Assembly (NCBI GenBank): GCA_019775845.1
Contig: JADQAV010000008.1
Coordinates: 248,001-312,000 of the forward strand
DNA length: 64,000 nt
Source of the DNA: Myrmaecium sp. VS I D KN 1
Taxonomy: Eukaryota > Ascomycota > Dothideomycetes > Valsariales > Valsariaceae
Reading direction: 5' to 3'
The notes beneath the pieces were generated by a model. The model made no database searches. It was not told where the DNA came from and worked only from the letters and a program-made list of their open reading frames with translations. Position 1 is the first letter of the stretch, and every line of letters starts with the position of its first letter. Shown here piece by piece: positions 15,550-23,280 of this stretch. The position numbers were made by a program, and so were the translations under genes.

Positions 15550-15970
15550 CTAGCACCGCCCTTCGTTTTAAGCCTATACTTTGACTAAACCTCCCTTCGT
15601 TAAGCCCATAGCTTAGTAGCGCGCAACGCACGTTTGAAGTCTCTACTAGAGTAGAGCAGAGCTCTATACTCGTATACATATTCCATTTTTCAAATCCTCC
15701 GTGGCTTGGTACTTGGCGTGGATAGCCCTTCATTGAGCCCCTAGCTTGGTAGCGGGCAACGCCCTCAAGTCTGAAAGTCTCGACTACACTTAGGTAGAGT
15801 AAAGCTATATCGTCGTATGCATGTTCCAACTCTTACGTCGTCACTGGCTGGTAAGGCGTAGACCGCTCTTCGTTGAGCCCGTAGCTTGTTAGCACGCAAC
15901 GCATGTCTGAATGTCTTCATTGGAGTAGAGTACAGAGCGCTCTATCCCCATACACCTTTCCCGACTCTCG
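15550..15970. repeat. Three-copy ~135-140 bp tandem repeat at RIP-block edge
   Basis: Three clear copies, and a short partial one before them, share the core CTTCGTTGAGCCCGTAGCTT, then a GCAACGC motif, then an AGTAGAGTA...GAGCTCTAT segment and a TATAC/TATGCATGTTCCA-like end. Core copies start near 15594, 15728 and 15868, giving periods of about 134 and 140 bp. Copies differ by scattered substitutions but keep normal CpA/TpG content, so RIP has hit them little or not at all. They lie exactly where the AT-rich block stops. Small ORFs here are only repeat reading frames. The array could be a boundary satellite or remains of the element that seeded the block. Confidence 0.8.
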
Positions 15971-16654
15971 CCTGGTCGACTGCGTAACGTCAGCCAGTTG
16001 ATGGTATGGCAATGGTAGCCAGTTGGCATTGAGCTGAGAGCCATAGGCAGCTGTTTGCTATATCGACTGAGAGATGAGGGAAGCGTGACAGTGACAAACG
16101 AGGCTGCCCGTGCCTAACGATCAAGCTGAGAAATAGCCTCTTCAGGGCATCCACGCAGACATGGGTAAGCATTGACCGGCCTCTCTCAGGAATGAGGCTG
16201 AACGGGCTGGTGATCTATGGGCCTGAGAGGTGAACGGCTTCCAGATTGAGCACAACGCCAGAGCTAGAAGCGCCTCCTGCCAGAACGAGAGCTGCGGCGT
16301 GTCTTGAAACGGTCTCTAGCACTCCGGTGGCCAGCGATCATGAAGGCTGGCGTAGAATCGCAGTCGTCGCGAAGGGAATGTGATGTACGCCGAGCATTCG
16401 ATGTTGAACAGGCCTGCACAGAATTGAAAACAACCGTACTGGGTATCCAAGTTCAAAGAAGGGAAGCTGGTGTCCTTTCAATTTCTTCTCTAACGCCATC
16501 TGCTCTTGTCTCCCCCTTCTCTTCTCTTTCCGTCGGATATCGTCTCCACGCCGCAAGAATGTAAAGTCGCCACCCCTCACGCCTTTCCGCTGGCCGAATC
16601 AGGAAATCTTGCGGTCATCAAGTCGAAAGCGAGTTCACGGAAGACCTTCACGAA
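15971..16654. other. Intergenic, no gene supported
   Basis: Normal composition. Short overlapping open frames on both strands show no conserved-looking protein or spliced continuation. This is the 3' side of the small minus-strand gene that follows. Confidence 0.4.
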
Positions 16655-16978
16655 CTACCAACCAGTCAGCAGGAACACCTCACGCCTCAAATCAAGCGGG
16701 CACCAACTAAGCCAGGCCTCCGGATACAGATCCCAGAGTGAGCCCACAATGCCATCCACAATGCCATCGCGGCCGGCGCGCAGCTCACGCAGCTCCTCCC
16801 AGCCGACCTGGGCGCGGGTGATGGCGCGGTCGGTGATCTGGGCCTGGCGCATGGCCTCCTTGAAGTCGCCTTGGTCCACGAGGTCGAGGGCGCGGCGGTT
16901 GCAGGTGAAGCCGATGTTCATGTCGGAGATGACGGCGTTGGTCAGCGCGGTGACCTTGGGGTCTTCCGCGGTGGACAT
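16655..16978 (-). CDS. Small hypothetical protein, 107 aa
   Basis: A single-exon ORF starting MSTAEDPKVTAL and ending ...REVFLLTGW with TAG at 16655. I chose the ATG at 16978 over an in-frame one 186 bp upstream because the upstream part reads like leader sequence and the ATG sits in a good context. The protein is soluble-looking, acidic at the start and helix-prone (DQGDFKEAMRQAQ, then VGWEELRELRAGRDG), with three Trp in its last third. There is no signal peptide or membrane segment. Codons are G/C-rich at third positions, unlike the surrounding DNA, which supports real coding. I do not recognise the family. It is divergent from the intron-like array that starts about 560 bp to its right. 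Confidence 0.6.
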   Translation of the reverse strand: MSTAEDPKVTALTNAVISDMNIGFTCNRRALDLVDQGDFKEAMRQAQITDRAITRAQVGWEELRELRAGRDGIVDGIVGSLWDLYPEAWLSWCPLDLRREVFLLTGW

Positions 16979-17164
16979 GGTGGGTGTGGGTTGAGTTGGA
17001 GGTGGCGAGAGAAGGCTATTTATGGTTAGTAGGGATTGGAATGGAAGAGTTGATGAAGTAAGCATACGGAAGTGACTTGAGGGGTTGTTTAGGATCAGGA
17101 AACGAAGCTGGGAGTCCGGGGACGGTTTGAAGCCAGCAAAACAGGCAGAGCTGTAGGCGAGCAC

Positions 17165-17540
17165 GTGCCGTGGTTGAGGCGGGCGAGGGCTCCTTCGGTT
17201 AACTCTTCGTTGGTGCCCTACACTTGTCTCTCTCTCTTCACTCTTCCTCCCGCAAGGACCAGATCTTCAACAACACCACTTTTTTGCCTCTTCGACCTTC
17301 ATCACAACTACTGGTCAGTCAAGGACCTTCCTAGCCTCCTATCTTCTTCAACTTACTGACTCCTTCATCATCCTTCCTCCTTTCCGTGGCCGTCACTGTG
17401 CCTGCCACTTGGCTCCAGATCTTGGGAGAGTCAGCCTCCCCAATGCAGTGCCTCATGCATGGGAGTTTTCCACCGCCCTTCACTCAAACCTCTGTTGACT
17501 TCTTCAGCCTGGATATCTTGCAGCTGAACCACCAATCTTG
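17165..17540 (+). promoter_or_regulatory. Pyrimidine-rich leader before the intron array
   Basis: This plus-strand stretch is rich in CT runs (for example around 17225-17250, 17320-17350 and 17360-17385), the composition typical of transcription-start and 5' leader zones in filamentous ascomycetes. It lies directly upstream of the first intron-like unit at 17544 and between two divergent units, so it could be the start of a plus-strand transcript through the array. No TATA box or long ORF is evident. The assignment is inference from composition and position. Confidence 0.3.
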
Positions 17541-18700
17541 AAGGTAAATACCCTTTCCTATCGACAGTCGATGTGGACAGCTCACTGACCTCTTTGGATC
17601 CCAAACCAATCCGTTTGCGTTCATTTCGAGTGGATTCAAGATCTTCCAGAACACGGATGTTTGCCCCTAACCGTTGTTATATGCCCGAGTTCCGCCCTAC
17701 TTCTGCAGCTTTTACTTGAAGGTAAAGAACCTTTCATTCCCAAGCCAAGCAGAGTAGCTCACTAACCGCACTGGGTCACACATATCTATCACTGACGGCC
17801 TCGGAACGATCTTTCCAACAGCTTAGCTTCTATTTGAAGGTAATTATCCCTCCATCTTTTGAACCAGACGAAGCAGCATACTAACCAGTTGTGTCCCCAT
17901 ATATCTGCCCTGGGGTCTTGGATCGGCATTCCGTCTTCCTGCTGTCTCCAACAGCTTCAGCTAGTCTCAGAAGGTAATTAACCTCCCCCTTACGACGGCA
18001 TAGATCACAGCAAACTAACCATTCGGCTTCCCACTTCGTCTTTGGCGTCGACCGTTGCGAGCTGCTTTCGAGCACTGCTAGCAAGATCTTCTTGGATTCC
18101 TTCGTCCATCGGGCACTTCGACGAAACGAAACCGACAGCCAATACCGAGATCTGCAATTTGGGCTGTCCTCCTCGGACACAAGTCTCCCAAGCTCGTGTG
18201 CTTTCATAAGCCGGCATATAAGCCACTGTCGCTTATATAGTCACCGCTCCGAGCAGCCTGCCTATCAAACTATCTAATCACTTCCAATCTCAAGATCTGG
18301 GCTCCGGTCTAAGACCACCAGATCTCTGTGCCAGAACACCCACTTGGAGGTAATTAACCCTCCTTTCCTTCATTTTCGAAAACAGCACACTAACCGCTGT
18401 GGGCAGCAATCCTTATGGTCGTTTCCCGCTTTGTGCAGAGCCACTTTGAGATCGTACGACTTCTCCAGACTGTCAACGGTAATTAACCCTTCCTGGCCTC
18501 GTATTCGAGAACGGCACACTAACCACTTGGGACCGCGTTGGAGTTTTAACCCTTTCCGGTCTTTGCTGGTGATCTCGGAACAACATGCACACGATGCATC
18601 CGCTTGGAGGTAATTATACCTCCATTCCATCCGAGATCGCAGCATACTAACCACTCGGGGCCGCATACGCACCTCAATTCTCGCCTTGTCTGGAACCAGT
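17541..18700 (+). repeat. Array block 1: most diverged units (1-7)
   Basis: 5' sites lie at 17544, 17722, 17840, 17974, 18350, 18479 and 18610, with branch motifs at 17584 (ACTGAC), 17761, 17880, 18014, 18389, 18518 and 18646. Sites vary most here (GTAAATACC, GTAAAGAACC, GTAATTATCC), as expected of the oldest copies. The first AG after the branch is 12-13 nt away in unit 5, 21 in unit 6, and 42-56 in units 1, 2, 4 and 7. An isolated CCCTAACCG near 17665 and a 376-bp gap (17974 to 18350) mark lost or interrupted units. Sequence between units is not obviously repeated. Confidence 0.7.
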
Positions 18701-19935
18701 TCCCCAACCTGTCTGGGTGATTGACGGAAAATAACTCCGACGCCTGCCGTCAAGATCACAGCACACTAACCATTTGAGGCCCCCCATCTTGACCAGCCGG
18801 ATCTGCGATCTTTGTGAACTAGAAGGTGAGTAACCATTCCACCGTCAGATCAGGTCACAGCACACTAACCACGCGGTGTCCCATACCTGGCGGGATATTC
18901 ATGGCCACTCGGAGCTTCCAGTACACCGCCTGAATCAGCCGTTCTCCGGAAGAAAATAAGCAAACCAACTGCCAGCGGCCCTAAGTCTGCTGGGTTAAAA
19001 TGCTGAACCTCTATCACCTTGAAGGTAATTAACCTTCTCTCCGTTCAGCATGTTACAGCGCACTAACCAGTTGGTATCCCATACATACCCGACCGATCTC
19101 GCCTTCTGGTTGTCTCCTTAGGTTCTACCTCATACCTCTTGGAGGTAATTAACCTCCTACTCGTGAAGAGAGCAGCGCACTAACCACGCGGTGTCGCATA
19201 TCTACGCCCCCGATCTCGAGCTTTGGAGCCCTCAATATACTCGCATCTCTTGAAGGTAATTAACCCTCACGTTTCGATCTTTGACACCTTGAACAGCGTA
19301 CTAACCATTTGGTGTCTCATATCTACCCGGCCGGTCTCCCTCTTTGTGTTTGCCTTCTACTTCATACTTAGAGGTGAGTAACCCTCCTATCACAAAAGCA
19401 AGATCATCGCACTAACAGCATGATGTCCCATATCTACTCCCGTGATCTTAAGCTTTGGAGACTTTGATATACTCGCCTCACTTGCAGGTAATTTATTTTC
19501 CTTTTTCAGCAACTTGCACAGCGCACTAACCGCTTGGTGTCTTATACCTACCGGACCGGTTTCGCTGTCTCGATACCTTCGTTCTACTTCATACTTGGAG
19601 GTAAATAACCCTCCTATGCAAAAGGCAAGAGCAGCGCACTAACCGCGCGGTGCCGCATATTTACTTCTTCGATATCGATCCTGGGTTTTCTTCGGTGTAC
19701 TCGCATCACTCGAAGGTAAACAACCCTCCTTTTACGACGACGAGGACAGCGCACTAATCGCATGGTGTCCCATATCTACCCATTGGCTCTCGTCTTCTCG
19801 GCGTCTTCATCGAATCACACGATGTCCCATATCTGCTTCCTTATTACCAATATTCGGACGCCTCCGATATACTCGCATCACTTGAAGGTGCATAACCATC
19901 CTCTTTTAACGATCAGAACAGCATACTAACCGCTT
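18701..19935 (+). repeat. Array block 2: A-B dimer units (8-16)
   Basis: 5' sites lie at 18826, 19025, 19145, 19256, 19374, 19488, 19601, 19716 and 19888. Downstream of the branch nearly all carry GGTGTCCCATATCTACC. Two subtypes alternate. Type A (units at 19025, 19256, 19488) ends its spacer with a TTCTACTTCATACTTGGAG-like string. Type B (19145, 19374, 19601) ends with TACTCGCATCACTTGAAG. The A-to-A distances are 231 and 232 bp, and the B-to-B distances 229 and 227 bp, so this is a higher-order dimer repeat. The unit at 19716 is an A type fused to a B type whose 5' half is missing (a decayed ACACGATGTCCCATATCTGC lies near 19817). Units whose 5' sites are at 19488, 19601 and 19716 have no AG from the branch site to the AG abutting the next GT. 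Confidence 0.8.
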
Positions 19936-21300
19936 GATGCCCCATCTTGCCGGACGACTCCCAACTCTTCCACGGGAAAGCCGAATCGAATGGGCATTAA
20001 GTTCTCGATGATCTTTACATTCGTTATGACCTGGTTTGCAGCCTCTGGCGAGAAAGCGAAATGATGATTACAAAGAAGCGGGCCATGTACAGATGTCCCA
20101 CATCCAGAAACTCTCACATAGCTCGATACCCTTCACAATTCTGGACAAAGTGCGGCAAAGAGGGAGATCTTGGAGGTAATTACCCTTGAGCTTCCTTCAA
20201 GCATCAGAGGCGGCACACTAACCACTGAGGGCCACAAACGATGAGCGTTGTTTGCTATCGTAACAGACGATGCCGCCGGTGGCCTCGCCTGCTCGGCCCA
20301 CGTTCCAGTGTTCTCCACCGAAGGACCACGCACGATACTTCGCCCCGTCAGCGAATTGAACAGCTACCACCCTTTTCAATCATACTTTGGAGATTGCGCG
20401 GTACGCATCCCTTTGACGAGGCCTGATAGATCTTGGTACGCTGACCAGATCTCGATCGAACGATTTGCTTCCTTTTCTCCCAAGGCTTGCTAGCGTCACG
20501 CCGGACTCTCATTCCTTTGGGGATGTATTCAAAGGTAATTAACCCTCCATTTACATATCTAGAACAGTATACTAACCGCATGGGACCCCAAATCTGCAGC
20601 TTCGCTCATCGAATACTTTCTATTCGCCGCCGTACAAATGACCTCCCCTATGATATTTACTTACGACTCCTTGATTCCTGCCGCCAATCAAGCTTCTAAT
20701 GGCGGGTTCCTACACTCCGCTACGTCTCCATTCAAGATCCCCTCTTTCGAAGTCAACACTGACCCCCATCCGCCCCAGTATCCTGGAGGAGATCTTATGT
20801 CACTCTTGGAGGTAAATAACCCAGCCACTGTTTCTTTGAAGAGCGGAGCATAACCGCAAGGGGCCCATTACGATCTTCCACCATTCTATCCGTCATACGA
20901 GCATGATCCCACGGCACGAGACCAAGTCCTCGCCGGATCCATTTCAAATTCGCACACTCAACCGCACGGCCCCGTCCTACATGTTCCCTCTGGGCCTTGA
21001 AAATGGGAAGTAAATACCCCCGCCCTAGCACGTTCGAAGAGGCAGCGCACTAACCGTGTATGACCCACTGGCATCTCATATCTGAGCGAGCTCAATTGCC
21101 AGGAGCTACTCTCCTCTTCACTCAGCCCGATTCCGAACGCAATATCACGAGGATACGCCGTTCCACTGCATCCATGGTCAGATCTCGGCAGCTTACCTCG
21201 GTTACTCTACACAGGCATGTTCCTATCCTCTGTTCCGGAATTTCAACGCCGACGGAAGCTGGTCATGTGACCAGGAAGCGACTAGCGGGAGCGCAAGTGG
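19936..21300 (+). repeat. Array block 3: sparse units (17-20)
   Basis: 5' sites lie at 20176, 20535, 20812 and 21010, with branch motifs at 20217, 20571, about 20848 (decayed to GCATAAC) and 21049. Spacing is wide (198-359 bp), and the DNA between units is unique-looking and without any array motif. Unit 18 has a good 3' site candidate, AATCTGCAG, ending at 20603. Short ORFs across this block (for example 20241-20493 in two frames) conflict with each other and have no recognisable domain, so I do not call them genes. Confidence 0.6.
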
Positions 21301-22668
21301 TAAAATTTAAAGGTAATTAACCATCCTCTCCTGGCATTCAGATTACAGCATACTAACCGCATGTTGCTCCATCTGAGGCTAGGCGTTTTGTCCTTCCATG
21401 TTACCCACGCTGTCATGGACACTTGAAGGTAATTAACCATGTTCTCCTCGCATTTAGATCATAGCATACTAACCGCATGTAACCCTGTTCTTGGCCTCTA
21501 TTTCCTCGAGCGATTCACCGCCGGAACGATACTAGTCAGAGGAGAGGGACACGAAGTTAATTAACCCTGTCCTCCTTGTTATCTCGATCACGGCGCACTA
21601 ACCGCGTGCTGCCCCATCTTGGGCGTGCCATTCGGTCCCGTCTTGTGTATCGCGCATCATTATTCTCGGAAGCTAACACCTAGTCAGTGAAACAAATCGG
21701 AAGACATCGAATTGAAGGTAATTAACCCCGTCCTGCTTGATATCCAGATGACAGCATACTAAATTGGGCCGAGACATGTATTTGCCACGTCGCCGCCGTT
21801 CTCGCTCGATCAACAGCCTGGCTGTAGCCAGCCAGGCGGTAATCACTAGGTACTTTCTCGAAGGTAGTTAACTCTATCCTCCATCTCAAGATCGCACCTT
21901 ACTAACCGCGTTCTGCCCCATCTGGGGTGAGATATATATACTTCCTATACTATCACTTTGTATTACTCTGTCGCCATCTCCGACCGATCAACCCCCAAAA
22001 CATGACCAGCACGACGGCAATCACCCTTTACTTGAAGGTAAATAGTCCTGTTCTCTTGACAGTAAGATCACAGCGCACTAACCGCATGGTATCCCTTTCG
22101 GAGCTAGACGTGTGCCCCCTTGAAGGTAATTAACCCCGCCCTTATCGAACTCCTAGATCACAGCGTACTAACCGTGTATTGCCCCGTGCGGGGCTAGGTG
22201 TGCGACTGGAGTCGCTTCTACTATGTTCTACCAGCAGTCTTGAAGGTAATTAACCCCAATCCTACTGAATTTCAAAGTAACAGCGCACTAACCGCAGATT
22301 GCCCCAAATCGAGGTTTAGTATCGTTTGCGTTGGCGGCCTCCGCTGTTATTATTCTTGCAGGTAATTAACCCTCCCACTCCGGTCAGTTCAGAACAGCAC
22401 ACTAACTGCGATTGGCCCCAATTGGGGCTAGATCTCATACTGTTGGCTTCATATGCTCTCCGCTGCTATTGCTCTTGAAGGTACTTAACCCTCCCTCCTC
22501 GGTCTGTTGAGAACAGCGCACTAACCGCGGGTTGCCCTAACTGAGGAGCGGTTTTATATTGTTTACTTTATCTGCTGTCTGATGCTATCACTCTTGAAGG
22601 TAATTAACCCTACCCCTCCGAACGATTCAGAACAGCGCACTAACCGCGCGGGGCCCTATATTTTGCAG
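21301..22668 (+). repeat. Array block 4: complete-looking introns (21-31)
   Basis: 5' sites lie at 21313, 21429, 21556 (TT), 21718, 21864, 22038, 22126, 22246, 22362, 22481 and 22600. From 22126 on the period is steady at 116-120 bp. Units 21, 25, 26, 27, 29 and 31 each have an AG about 25 nt after the branch adenosine (units 28 and 30 at about 21-27 and 20-24). In several, that gap folds as a CCCC...GGGG stem ending in CTAG, for example GCCCCGTGCGGGGCTAG at 22181-22197 and GGCCCCAATTGGGGCTAG at 22414-22431. The last unit ends in TATATTTTGCAG (22657-22668), the most canonical 3' splice site of the array. These look like finished introns of about 65-70 nt with short exons (18-106 nt) between them. 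Confidence 0.75.
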
Positions 22669-23210
22669 CGTGGTCTTGAACGATTGTGCTGTGGTTCTGA
22701 TGGCGGCTGGATGGCGATGTCTTAGGAGAGAGAAGGGCTGGAGGACAAAGCATGAGGGGTCAAACGCCGGTGGGGAAGGCTTGGAGAGGTGGCACGGCAG
22801 GCTTTTGGGATGCATGTTGTCAAGCACAACTACTAGACGGCCAGCAGGCTGCGTGGATTCTGAAGATATCAGTTACAGAATATCTAAACGCACAGCAATC
22901 AAAAATAGAGCTATACCTAATTTGTAGCGTGGCTTGCAGGTCAATGTAATTGCTAACACTGGCACCGCCTCTTTCTTGGATAAGCAGCCCAACCCACGGA
23001 AACGCCCCATAGACTTCCGGCTGCTGTTCCGTTTGCTTTATTTCCCTTAGTAGCATAGAAACCCACAAAAATGAGAACTGCCTGATTCTATGGAAAAAGG
23101 GATACTTGCTGCTCTCTCAAAATCTCCGTACACGAATTCCTCACCCAAGCAATCTGAAGACCCGCCAAAATCAACAACAAGTTGGCCACCTGACCTGTCT
23201 TCCGTCGCTG
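22669..23210 (+). other. Possible terminal exon and spacer after the array
   Basis: This follows the canonical TTTTGCAG of the last array unit and contains no further array motif. If the array is transcribed and spliced, the last exon would start at 22669. Open frames such as 22670-22927 are short and unrecognised. No clear polyadenylation signal is evident. Confidence 0.25.
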
Positions 23211-23219
23211 TCATGTGAA

Positions 23220-23280
23220 GCTGCCGTTGCAAGCACGGCAGGCGGCTCGCTTAGTGCGTGCTGCACGCACACTAAGCTCA
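23220..23280. promoter_or_regulatory. Two adjacent hairpins before a CT-rich leader
   Basis: Two inverted repeats sit side by side: GCCGT(23223)...ACGGC(23239), and CTTAGTGCGTG (23250-23260) facing CACGCAC-ACTAAG (23264-23276) with a 3-base loop and a 2-base bulge. Immediately downstream is a long CT-rich plus-strand stretch (23280-23420) of the kind that precedes fungal ATGs, but the first ATG there (23440) opens only a six-codon frame. This could be an operator, an RNA hairpin in a leader, or chance. Confidence 0.3.

Larger units (their letters stand above)
17541..22668 (+). repeat. Tandem array of ~31 spliceosomal-intron-like units
   Basis: Each unit has [C/T]TTGAAG|GTAATTAACC, about 20 variable bases, then CAGCGCACTAACCGC. 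5' site G positions: 17544, 17722, 17840, 17974, 18350, 18479, 18610, 18826, 19025, 19145, 19256, 19374, 19488, 19601, 19716, 19888, 20176, 20535, 20812, 21010, 21313, 21429, 21556 (GT changed to TT), 21718, 21864, 22038, 22126, 22246, 22362, 22481, 22600. Each is followed 34-44 nt later by ACTAAC or a close variant. Typical unit spacing is 111-134 bp; wider gaps hold decayed units, such as a branch site without a 5' site at 18765. GTAA plus YACTAAC matches fungal 5' splice and branch consensus, all on the plus strand. Bases between the two are variable while the distance is held, which suggests splicing selection rather than plain satellite copying. No protein function is apparent overall. 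The array may be a multi-intron non-coding transcript or a nest of introner-like elements. Confidence 0.85.

Noticed and set aside
17541-22668. CRISPR-like regularity of short repeats with variable spacers
   Set aside because: Conserved parts are two separate splice-like motifs, unit length varies from 88 to over 300 bp, and the genome is eukaryotic.
17541-22668. Every unit as a zero-length-exon ratchet
   Set aside because: Many units have AGs between the branch site and the next 5' site (for example units at 17722, 18350, 22126), so the AG|GT arrangement holds cleanly only for three consecutive units.
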